This document shows, piece by piece, positions 7,670 through 14,704 of a stretch of DNA of 26,980 nt. The stretch covers positions 1-26,980 of the forward strand of contig CABUPM010000019.1 of the NCBI GenBank assembly GCA_902493345.1, written 5' to 3'. The notes under the pieces are model-generated. The model was not told the origin of the DNA. It saw only the letters and a program-made list of their open reading frames with translations, and made no database searches. Within the stretch, counting starts at the first letter, position 1. Each line of letters starts with the position of its first letter. The position numbers and the translations under genes are program-made. This DNA is from an uncultured Eubacteriales bacterium. Lineage in GTDB: Bacteria; Bacillota; Clostridia; Lachnospirales; Bianqueaceae.

Positions 7670-7936
7670 ATGGCAAACATTAAGTCCGCAAAGAAGAGAA
7701 TTCTGGTAATTGAGAAGAAGACCCTGCGCAATAAGATGATCAAGTCTCAGGTTAAGACTGCTGTTAAGAAGGTACTTGCTGCAATCGAGGCCCAGGATGT
7801 TGCTGCTGCAAAGGCCAATCTGACTGTTGCGATCTCCACGATCGATAAGGCTAGAGTTAAGGGAATCTTCCACAAGAATACCGCTTCCAGAAAGATTTCT
7901 CGTCTGACCAAGGCTGTTAATAAGATCGCTGCCTGA
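7670..7936 (+). CDS. rpsT: 30S ribosomal protein S20
   Basis: This 88-residue, very basic, mostly helical protein begins MANIKSAKKRI, the S20 hallmark, and continues with the conserved NTASRKISRLTKAVN near the end. S20 binds 16S rRNA in early small-subunit assembly. The start is fixed by AGGAGGA at 7654-7660, ten bases before the ATG. Its codon choice (AAG, GTT and GCT rich) differs from the neighbours and fits high expression. It has its own promoter and terminator, so it is probably monocistronic. It is divergent from gpr. Confidence 0.97.
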   Translation: MANIKSAKKRILVIEKKTLRNKMIKSQVKTAVKKVLAAIEAQDVAAAKANLTVAISTIDKARVKGIFHKNTASRKISRLTKAVNKIAA

Positions 7937-7970
7937 TCACAGATAACTGCAGACCCAAACCAAGGACTTG

Positions 7971-8007
7971 CAATGGCACTCTCACGGCCGTTGGAGGTTC
8001 TTTTTTT
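7971..8007 (+). terminator. Intrinsic terminator of rpsT
   Basis: CAATGGC (7971-7977) pairs with GCCGTTG (7987-7993) through one G-T wobble around a nine-base loop. An outer AACC/GGTT pairing may extend it. Seven T residues follow at 8001-8007. Confidence 0.65.
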
Positions 8008-8035
8008 ATACTCCGATACGGCTCGTTCATATTAT
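8006..8035 (+). promoter_or_regulatory. Candidate sigma-E-type promoter of spoIIP
   Basis: TTATACT at 8006-8012 and CATATTAT at 8028-8035, 15 bases apart, resemble the mother-cell sigma-E elements (KMATATT and CATACAMT, about five of seven and six of eight). spoIIP is sigma-E dependent in Bacillus. The -35 element overlaps the T tract of the rpsT terminator. Confidence 0.4.
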
Positions 8036-8079
8036 ACGGCCTCCCTGCATAGAGTGTGGATAAGGGAGGAGGGAGCGAT

Positions 8080-9093
8080 ATGTATCGGAGAAGGCAGAAA
8101 AAATGGCATTGGGGCTGGATTACGCTGATCATTGCTGCCGTTCAGCTGACAGCGCTCCTGGCAGTCCAGGGAGGAGAGGCCGCGGAAAATTGGCAGAACC
8201 TTTTTTCTGTGGGAGAAGAAAGTGTAGAAGAGGCAGTCTCAACGGAGGAGAAGCATGAAGTTTTTCTGGGATATCCCAGGATTTATACATCCACATTGAT
8301 AGAGGCTCGAGGAGAGATGGAGGATTTGCGGTCTTTATATCCAATCGAGACATTGCGGGATTTTGAGAATCTCCGAAAATTGTATATGTACGATCCGGAG
8401 TATCTTGTACCTTATCCGGAACTTTTAGACGCGGAACGATTCATGGAGAAGGAGCTGACAGCGGATTTTACTGTTGACGGACCGCAGATCCTGATCTTCC
8501 ATACGCATGGAAGTGAGACTTATGCGGATGGAAGCAGCGTGCGGGAGGTCGGAGAATACCTGAAAGAAGTTCTGGAGCAGGAATACGGCGTGTCGGTATT
8601 GCATGACACTACGTTGTATGATACGGACCCGCAAGTCAGCGCATATGATAAAATGCGGACCAGTATCCAGGCGATATTGGATGAGCAGCCATCCCTTCAG
8701 GTAACGATTGATCTGCATCGTGACGGCGTCGGCGGAGACGGCAGGCTGATAACACAGATCGATGGGGAGACGACGGCACAGCTGATGTGTGTTACGGGAA
8801 TCAGTGCAGAATACAATTCACAGACTGGGAGGATGGAGGAGACATCGTACCTTTATAATCCGAACAGAGAGGCCAATCTGGCATTCAGCTTTCGGACCAA
8901 GATGGCCTGCGATGCATTGTATCCGGGATTGATGCGGGGAATTTACCTCTCTACCTATCGTTATAGTACATATATGCGGGAAAAAGGAATGCTGTTGGAG
9001 GTCGGAGCGCAGGGAAATCTCCTGGATGAATGTAAACGCGCTATGGATGATTTTGCTCCGGCGCTGATGCAGATTCTGAGCGGAAAGGGATAA
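8080..9093 (+). CDS. spoIIP: Stage II sporulation protein P (SpoIIP)
   Basis: SpoIIP is the peptidoglycan amidase/endopeptidase that, with SpoIID and SpoIIM, thins the septal wall and drives engulfment. The 337-residue protein has a cytoplasmic basic start, one membrane helix at about residues 12-31, a variable linker, and the catalytic domain from about residue 132. That domain shows ILIFHTHGSETY (H141, H143), VLHDTTLYD, VTIDLHRDG (H213) and a C-terminal LLEVGAQGN, all typical of the family. I chose ATG 8080 because GGGAGGAGGG at 8064-8073 precedes it. A GTG at 8056 would put that site inside the gene. It is somewhat shorter than Bacillus SpoIIP (about 400). It lies next to rpsT and gpr, keeping the sporulation cluster seen in Bacillus. 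Confidence 0.94.
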   Translation: MYRRRQKKWHWGWITLIIAAVQLTALLAVQGGEAAENWQNLFSVGEESVEEAVSTEEKHEVFLGYPRIYTSTLIEARGEMEDLRSLYPIETLRDFENLRKLYMYDPEYLVPYPELLDAERFMEKELTADFTVDGPQILIFHTHGSETYADGSSVREVGEYLKEVLEQEYGVSVLHDTTLYDTDPQVSAYDKMRTSIQAILDEQPSLQVTIDLHRDGVGGDGRLITQIDGETTAQLMCVTGISAEYNSQTGRMEETSYLYNPNREANLAFSFRTKMACDALYPGLMRGIYLSTYRYSTYMREKGMLLEVGAQGNLLDECKRAMDDFAPALMQILSGKG

Positions 9094-9121
9094 AATAATT
9101 GTGGAAAGTTGCGGGGCGCTG

Positions 9122-9130
9122 TGATATAAT
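9122..9130 (+). promoter_or_regulatory. Extended -10 promoter of lepA
   Basis: TGATATAAT is a perfect TATAAT with the TGN extension. The -35 position (9102-9107, TGGAAA) is weak, as is common with extended -10 promoters. A dyad with core AACATGTT lies downstream at 9139-9153. Confidence 0.7.
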
Positions 9131-9185
9131 AAATTCAGCCCGAACATGTTGGGTATGAGGAGATAAAGGAGTTAAGCACAGACGG

Positions 9186-11000
9186 ATGAAACAGGAAAAT
9201 ATTCGAAACTTTTGCATTATCGCACACATTGATCACGGCAAATCTACGCTGGCAGACCGTATTATTGAGAAGACGGGACTGCTGACGGCACGAGAGATGC
9301 AGAATCAGGTGCTTGACAATATGGATCTGGAACGTGAGCGCGGTATTACGATCAAGGCGCAGGCAGTCCGCCTGATCTATAAGGCGCAGGACGGGCAGGA
9401 GTATACACTCAATCTGATCGATACGCCGGGACATGTTGACTTTAATTACGAGGTGTCCAGGAGCCTGGCTGCCTGTGAGGGAGCACTTCTGGTAGTGGAC
9501 GCGGCGCAGGGAATTGAAGCGCAGACATTGGCCAATTGTTATCTGGCCCTGGATCATGATCTGGAGATTCTTCCGGTAATCAACAAAATCGATCTTCCGG
9601 CAGCCAATCCGGAATGGGTAAAGCAGGAGATTGAGGATGTAATCGGCCTGGATACGGCAGACGCGCCGCTGATTTCAGCAAAGACAGGACTGAATATTGA
9701 CGATGTACTGGAGAAGATCGTAAAGCTTCTGCCGCCGCCCAAGGGGGATGCGGACGCGCCGCTGAAGGCTCTGATTTTTGATTCCTTATATGATTCTTAC
9801 CGCGGGGTTATCGTTTTTATCCGTGTCAAAGAAGGACAGATCCGTAAGGGAATGCGTGTCCGGATGATGGCAACGGAGCAGGAGTATGAGGTCGTAGAGG
9901 CAGGCTATATGGGAGCGGGACGCCTGATGCCGTCTGCGAACGGACTGTCTGCCGGAGAAGTCGGTTATTTTACGGCCAGCATTAAAGAAGTGGGGCATAC
10001 CCGAGTAGGCGATACGGTTACAGAGGCGGAGAGACCGGCGGCGGAACCGCTGCCGGGTTACAAGCAGGTACAGTCCATGGTTTTCTGCGGAATGTATCCG
10101 GCCGATGGTTCCAAGTATCCGGATCTGCGGGACGCGTTGGAAAAATTAAAGCTGAATGACGCGTCGCTGTTTTTTGAGGCGGAGACATCCAAAGCCCTGG
10201 GATTCGGTTTTCGCTGCGGCTTTTTGGGACTGCTGCATATGGAGATCATTCAAGAGCGTCTGGAAAGAGAATTCAATCTCGATCTTGTTACAACCGCTCC
10301 GGGCGTTGTATATAAGATATATAAGACGGACGGCGAGGAAATACTCCTGTCCAATCCGGCGGATATGCCGGATCCCGCGGAGATCGAATGGATGGAAGAG
10401 CCTATGGTCAAAGCGGAGATTATGCTGCCGTCAGAGCATATCGGCGGGATTATGAAGCTGTGTCAGGAGCGCCGGGGTGAGTATATCGGGACGGAATATA
10501 TCGAGGATACAAGAGCCCTTCTGACCTATAAGCTGCCGCTTAACGAAATTATATATGACTTTTTCGATGCGCTGAAGTCTCGGAGCCGAGGCTATGCGTC
10601 ATTCGATTATGATCTGATCGGTTACCAGAGGTCGGATCTTGTGCGGCTGGATATTCTGATCAACCGAGAGCCCGTAGATGCTCTGTCCTTTATTGTACAC
10701 GAGAGCAAAGCCTATGAACGGGGAAGAAGAATCGCGGAAAAGCTGAAGGATGAGATTCCGCGGCATTTGTTTGAGATCCCGATTCAGGCGGCGATCGGCA
10801 GCAAGGTGATCGCGCGGGAAACCGTTAAAGCAATGCGTAAGGATGTTCTGGCCAAGTGTTACGGCGGAGATATCACGCGTAAGAAGAAACTTCTGGAAAA
10901 ACAAAAAGAAGGCAAGAAGCGGATGAGACAGGTAGGCAATGTGGAAGTGCCGCAGGCGGCGTTTATGAGCGTACTGAAATTTGATGAGGATGACAAGTAA
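9186..11000 (+). CDS. lepA: Elongation factor 4 (LepA)
   Basis: LepA/EF4 is a ribosome-associated translational GTPase linked to back-translocation and to 30S biogenesis. The 604-residue length is standard. The GTPase motifs are IAHIDHGKST (G1, about residues 12-21), RERGITIKAQ (switch I), DTPGHVDF (G3) and NKIDLP (G4). The C-terminal LepA-specific part includes GFRCGFLGLLHMEI and ends with YGGDITRKKKLLEKQKEGKKRM. ATG 9186 matches the family N-terminus (NIRNFCIIAHIDHGKS), but the nearest AAGGAG (9166-9171) lies 14 bases upstream, which is longer than normal, and no other in-frame start exists there. It abuts hemW with no gap. Confidence 0.97.
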   Translation: MKQENIRNFCIIAHIDHGKSTLADRIIEKTGLLTAREMQNQVLDNMDLERERGITIKAQAVRLIYKAQDGQEYTLNLIDTPGHVDFNYEVSRSLAACEGALLVVDAAQGIEAQTLANCYLALDHDLEILPVINKIDLPAANPEWVKQEIEDVIGLDTADAPLISAKTGLNIDDVLEKIVKLLPPPKGDADAPLKALIFDSLYDSYRGVIVFIRVKEGQIRKGMRVRMMATEQEYEVVEAGYMGAGRLMPSANGLSAGEVGYFTASIKEVGHTRVGDTVTEAERPAAEPLPGYKQVQSMVFCGMYPADGSKYPDLRDALEKLKLNDASLFFEAETSKALGFGFRCGFLGLLHMEIIQERLEREFNLDLVTTAPGVVYKIYKTDGEEILLSNPADMPDPAEIEWMEEPMVKAEIMLPSEHIGGIMKLCQERRGEYIGTEYIEDTRALLTYKLPLNEIIYDFFDALKSRSRGYASFDYDLIGYQRSDLVRLDILINREPVDALSFIVHESKAYERGRRIAEKLKDEIPRHLFEIPIQAAIGSKVIARETVKAMRKDVLAKCYGGDITRKKKLLEKQKEGKKRMRQVGNVEVPQAAFMSVLKFDEDDK

Positions 11001-12140
11001 ATGAAGCCGCTGGGCATCTATCTCCATATTCCTTTTTGCATACAAAAGTGCAGGTACTGCGATTTTCTGTCAGCCCCGGCTTGCGGTGAAGTGCGAGAGG
11101 CTTATCTGGATGCGCTAAAAAGAGAGATTGCCAGCCGTGAGGGACGGCTGAAAGACTATCAGATCCACAGTTTATATATTGGAGGGGGAACACCCTCTAT
11201 CTTGAGTCCGGAGGAGTTCGGCGAGATCGCGCGGACACTGAGGGCTCATACCGGTATATGGATGGAGGATGCAGAGCGGACGATCGAGGCCAATCCCGGG
11301 ACTGTGACAGAAGAAAAAGCACAGGCATGGAGAGCTTGGGGAATGAATCGTGTCAGCATGGGTATGCAGGCGGCTCAGAACCGTCTCCTACAGATTCTGG
11401 GACGGATTCATACGCAGGCCGAGGTGGAGACGAGTGTCAAGATCCTGCGCCAGGCTGGATTCTCCAATTTGAATCTGGATCTGATGATGGGACTGCCGGG
11501 ACAGAGCCTCCAGGATTGGCGGGAGAGTCTGGAACAGGCGGTCTGTCTGGAGCCGGAGCATATATCCTGCTATAGCTTGATATTAGAAGAAGGGACGCCC
11601 CTGTATGAAGATGTGAGGGCGGGAAGAATGTCCCTCCCGGAGGAAGAGACGGACCGAGAGATGTACGATCTGGCACTGCGGTATCTGGCGAAAATGGGAT
11701 ACCGGCAGTATGAGATTTCTAATTTTACCAAACCGGGTTATGCCAGCCGGCATAACCTCTCTTACTGGGATCTGAGCGAGTATCAGGGGATCGGATTGGG
11801 AGCCGCATCCTATAGGGAAGGGCGGCGTCTGAAAAATGAAGAGAACCTTACCGCTTACATCCATGCACAGGATCCGGCAGCGTTGGAGAGAGTCGAAGAG
11901 GAAGCGTCAGAAAAAGACGCCATGGAGGAGTGGATGTTTCTGGGGTTCCGAAAGACCGATGGGGTGCGGGCTTCAGAATTTGAAGCGAGATTTCATAAAA
12001 AGATGTGGGATGTCTATGGTGCGGCTCTGAAAAAGCTGAAGACAGAGGGCCTGATTGTATGTCAGGGCGATGGCGCGGCACTGAGCCGCAGAGGACTGGA
12101 TCTGGCCAACATCGTATTTGAAGAGTTTTTGTTAGACTGA
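11001..12140 (+). CDS. hemW: Radical SAM heme chaperone HemW
   Basis: This 379-residue protein is a HemN-like radical SAM protein. The iron-sulfur motif C13-x3-C17-x2-C20 followed by DF is present, as are GGGTPS (about 61-66) and GLPGQ (164-168). The HNLSYW motif at 251-256 is the heme-binding HNxxYW signature that separates HemW from the oxygen-independent coproporphyrinogen dehydrogenase HemN. HemW is thought to insert heme into respiratory proteins. The ATG directly follows the lepA TAA, and lepA-hemW is a conserved pair, so translation is probably coupled. The 3' end overlaps the leader of the CBS gene. Confidence 0.93.
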   Translation: MKPLGIYLHIPFCIQKCRYCDFLSAPACGEVREAYLDALKREIASREGRLKDYQIHSLYIGGGTPSILSPEEFGEIARTLRAHTGIWMEDAERTIEANPGTVTEEKAQAWRAWGMNRVSMGMQAAQNRLLQILGRIHTQAEVETSVKILRQAGFSNLNLDLMMGLPGQSLQDWRESLEQAVCLEPEHISCYSLILEEGTPLYEDVRAGRMSLPEEETDREMYDLALRYLAKMGYRQYEISNFTKPGYASRHNLSYWDLSEYQGIGLGAASYREGRRLKNEENLTAYIHAQDPAALERVEEEASEKDAMEEWMFLGFRKTDGVRASEFEARFHKKMWDVYGAALKKLKTEGLIVCQGDGAALSRRGLDLANIVFEEFLLD

Positions 12141-12154
12141 TGGAGGGGAAAGGG

Positions 12155-12901
12155 ATGGATCGCTGCACGGAGTTTTTGGATCTGTACAGAGAACTGGAAG
12201 AGGCGCTGACACAGCGGTTTGAGGCGAGCGGACGAAAATTCGGCAGCGCGGTGATGGATTTTATCAATGATGATGAGGGTGCGCCCTACAGAGAAAAATT
12301 AAATGTCTGCAGAGAGGTCCGGAATCTCCTGAGCCACCACTCATCGATTGACGGCGAGGCGGTTGTGGAACCGGGCGAGGCACTGTTACAGACGCTTCGG
12401 GAAGCGATAGAATATGTGAAGAGGCCTATGACCGCAATGCAGTTCGCTACGCCGCGGGAGAAGCTGATGATTGCTTATACAGATCAGAATGCGCTTCGGG
12501 TGATGCGGGAGATGAAAAAAAGAGGCTTTTCCCATGTACCGGTCTTTCGAACCGGAGAGTTTATCGGAGTCTTCAGTGTCAGCACGGTCTTTTCCTATAT
12601 AATAGAAGAGGAAGACCATAGCGTGGACAGCCGGACGACGATTGGCAGCTTTGGACATCTTCTCAAGCTGGATCAGCATGAGACAGAACGCTTTGCTTTT
12701 GTAAGCGCAGCCGCTTCGTACTGGGATGTGCGGGATCTGTTTGAACGCCGGCGCAGTCAGCCGGGCGGACGGTTGGTGGCGGCCTTTGTAACAGAAAATG
12801 GTCGGTTTGGAGAGAGGCTTCTGGGGATGATTACGCCCTGGGATGTGATTGGACAGGAGCAGCCGGGGCAGGCGGCGCCCTTTTCTCAAAATAAAAAGTA
12901 A
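12155..12901 (+). CDS. CBS-domain protein of unknown role
   Basis: This 248-residue soluble protein has an N-terminal helical region (about residues 1-80) of no family I recognise, then a tandem CBS (Bateman) module from about residue 88. The CBS signs are VMREMKKRGFSHVPVF, FIGVFSVSTVFSYI in the first repeat, and the LLGMITPWDVIG strand-helix near the end. CBS pairs usually bind adenine nucleotides and report energy state, so a sensory or regulatory role is an inference. I chose ATG 12155 because GGAGG at 12142-12146 lies eight bases upstream. An ATG at 12140 overlaps the hemW stop but lacks a site. It sits between hemW and hrcA, where Bacillus has no gene. No enzyme domain is attached. Confidence 0.8.
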   Translation: MDRCTEFLDLYRELEEALTQRFEASGRKFGSAVMDFINDDEGAPYREKLNVCREVRNLLSHHSSIDGEAVVEPGEALLQTLREAIEYVKRPMTAMQFATPREKLMIAYTDQNALRVMREMKKRGFSHVPVFRTGEFIGVFSVSTVFSYIIEEEDHSVDSRTTIGSFGHLLKLDQHETERFAFVSAAASYWDVRDLFERRRSQPGGRLVAAFVTENGRFGERLLGMITPWDVIGQEQPGQAAPFSQNKK

Positions 12902-12923
12902 AAAAATTGTGAATTTGAAAAAA

Positions 12924-12952
12924 AGCACTTGACAAATACTATGGCAAGTGCT
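12924..12952 (+). promoter_or_regulatory. Perfect inverted repeat bracketing the hrcA promoter
   Basis: AGCACTTG (12924-12931) and CAAGTGCT (12945-12952) are perfect eight-base inverted arms with a 13-base spacer. The left arm covers the start of the -35 hexamer and the right arm covers the extended -10. The half-sites resemble CIRCE halves (AGCACTC/GAGTGCT) but are six bases further apart. Confidence 0.6.
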
Positions 12953-12957
12953 ATTTT
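12929..12957 (+). promoter_or_regulatory. Sigma-A promoter of the hrcA-dnaK operon
   Basis: TTGACA (12929-12934) is followed after 17 bases by TATTTT (12952-12957), which carries a TGC extension. CIRCE begins 11 bases after the -10, covering the transcription start and early transcribed region, where HrcA can block initiation. Confidence 0.8.
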
Positions 12958-12968
12958 ATGTACAGATG

Positions 12969-12995
12969 TTAGCACTCCACACGAACGAGTGCTAA
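12969..12995 (+). promoter_or_regulatory. CIRCE operator (HrcA binding site)
   Basis: TTAGCACTC (12969-12977), nine bases, then GAGTGCTAA (12987-12995): an exact match to the CIRCE consensus. The repressor gene hrcA begins 25 bases downstream, so the operon is autoregulated and derepressed on heat stress. Confidence 0.97.
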
Positions 12996-13020
12996 CAGAA
13001 ACCAGAAGGGAGGATGAAGC

Positions 13021-14106
13021 ATGGATGATTTGAATGGACGTAAGCTGCAGATTCTGCAGGCGATCATTTTGAATTATCTGGAGACGGCGGAACCGGTCGG
13101 TTCCCGTACGATCTCAAGGCGTTCTCCGCTGGGCCTCAGTTCTGCTACCATTCGAAATGAGATGGCAGATCTGGAAGAGTTGGGCTTTATAGTACAGCCT
13201 CATACCTCGGCAGGACGAATTCCGTCGTCCAAGGGCTACAGGCTGTATGTAGACCATCTCCTGCAGTCCGGACGAATTCCGGATGAAGAGGAGACCCGGG
13301 TGCTGACCGCTATGCTGAAGGATAAGAGTCATCAGCTGGATACAGTATTGAAGGAATTGGGTGAGCTCCTGTCGGTGATCACACGATATCCTACCGTGGT
13401 GACGATGCCGCAGCTGAAGCGGACACGGCTCAAGCATTTGCAGCTGATTCCGCTGGATCCTAAGTCGGTGATGCTTGTCATCGTAACGGATGGCAACATT
13501 GTCCGCAATCATGTGATCAAGGTGGCAAGACCATTAACACATGAAGAGAGCGACCGACTGAGTCAGGTGCTCAACGCGAATCTGCAGGGACTGACAATGG
13601 AGGCAATCAACCTTCCGGTCATCCAGAAGATTCGTCATGAATTGGGCGCGGATCAGGGGATTGTTACAGATCTTTTGGATGCGATTCAATCAACGATTCA
13701 GTATGCGGATGATGTAGAGCTGTACGCAACGGGTACGACCAACATCCTGGATTTTCCGGAATTCAGCGATATCTCCAGAGCGAGAGCGCTGATGGAGGTG
13801 TTTCAGCGTAAGGATGAGATCCTGCAGACAATAGGCGACCCTCACACAATGGAGCCGGGAAAGAATCTGCGGATTACGATCGGCACCGAAAATGAGTTGG
13901 AGCCAATGCAGGATTGCAGCGTTGTAACCACGACTTATAGTGTGGGAGGACGCAATATCGGTTCCATCAGTGTGATTGGACCGGTACGTATGGATTATGG
14001 AAAAGTAATATCGACATTGGGAGCGATGATGTCGGATCTTCAGAATCTTCTCAAGGGAGAGGACGAGAAGGAGCATCCACCGAGGCTCCCGCAAAAAGAT
14101 AGGTAG
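13021..14106 (+). CDS. hrcA: Heat-inducible transcription repressor HrcA
   Basis: HrcA binds CIRCE as a dimer, is kept active by GroEL, and represses class I heat-shock genes. The 361-residue protein has the N-terminal winged helix (about 1-80) with YLETAEPVGSRTIS, SSATIRNEMADLEELGF and HTSAGRIPSSKGYR, then the GAF-like and dimerisation part ending near GPVRMDYGKVISTLG, the conserved C-terminal signature. It is slightly longer than Bacillus HrcA (343), with a charged tail. AGGGAGG at 13006-13012 supports the ATG. It is the first gene of the operon, directly after a perfect CIRCE. Confidence 0.97.
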   Translation: MDDLNGRKLQILQAIILNYLETAEPVGSRTISRRSPLGLSSATIRNEMADLEELGFIVQPHTSAGRIPSSKGYRLYVDHLLQSGRIPDEEETRVLTAMLKDKSHQLDTVLKELGELLSVITRYPTVVTMPQLKRTRLKHLQLIPLDPKSVMLVIVTDGNIVRNHVIKVARPLTHEESDRLSQVLNANLQGLTMEAINLPVIQKIRHELGADQGIVTDLLDAIQSTIQYADDVELYATGTTNILDFPEFSDISRARALMEVFQRKDEILQTIGDPHTMEPGKNLRITIGTENELEPMQDCSVVTTTYSVGGRNIGSISVIGPVRMDYGKVISTLGAMMSDLQNLLKGEDEKEHPPRLPQKDR

Positions 14107-14120
14107 AAAGGCGGAGTATT

Positions 14121-14675
14121 GTGAAGGAAGAGGAAAAGGATTTGACACCGCAGGAGGATCCGGCAGCTGCAGCGGAAGAACCGGTTGCAGAACAGACCGA
14201 AGATCAGAAAAAGATCGAGGAGCTGACGGGCCAGCTGGCGGAGGCCAGAAAACAGTCTGAGGATTATCTGGACCGGCTCCGCAGGAGCATGGCGGAATTT
14301 GACAATTACCGCAAGCGTACGGAGAAGGAAAAGGAGCAGGAGCGGACCAAAGGAATCTTAGAGGTTGTCTCCGCGGTGCTTCCGCTCTTGGATAATTTTG
14401 AACGTGCACTTGCATCGATTCCGGAGGAAGAGAAGGAGAGTGCGGTTGCCAAAGGCGTGGAGATGATGTATCAGCAGTTTGTAACGGGATTGACCGCGAT
14501 CGGCGTCAAGGAGATTCCGGCGCTGGGTGAGCCGTTTGACCCGAACAAGCATAATGCTGTGACACATATTGAGGATGAGAGCATGGATGAGAACATCGTC
14601 TGTGAGGTATTCCAAAAAGGCTATAGTTATAAGGATCAGGTGGTCCGCTATAGCATGGTAAAAGTCGCGAATTAA
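14121..14675 (+). CDS. grpE: Nucleotide exchange factor GrpE
   Basis: GrpE releases ADP from DnaK. The 184-residue protein has an acidic, low-complexity N-terminus, a long coiled-coil helix (about residues 35-85) with YLDRLRRSMAEFDNYRKR, and the C-terminal beta domain with GEPFDPNKHNAVTH and VFQKGYSYKDQVVRYSMVKVA, which are GrpE signatures. The GTG start lies 14 bases after the hrcA stop, with AAAGGCGGAG as its ribosome binding site. Gene order hrcA-grpE-dnaK-dnaJ is the classic Firmicute arrangement. Confidence 0.96.
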   Translation: MKEEEKDLTPQEDPAAAAEEPVAEQTEDQKKIEELTGQLAEARKQSEDYLDRLRRSMAEFDNYRKRTEKEKEQERTKGILEVVSAVLPLLDNFERALASIPEEEKESAVAKGVEMMYQQFVTGLTAIGVKEIPALGEPFDPNKHNAVTHIEDESMDENIVCEVFQKGYSYKDQVVRYSMVKVAN

Positions 14676-14704
14676 CATTTTTATATTTTTAGGAGGAATG
14701 AATC

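Noticed and set aside
9139..9153. LexA (SOS) box in the lepA leader
   Set aside because: GAAC and GTT are present but the spacing is two bases instead of four and the last C is missing, so it does not fit the Firmicute LexA site.
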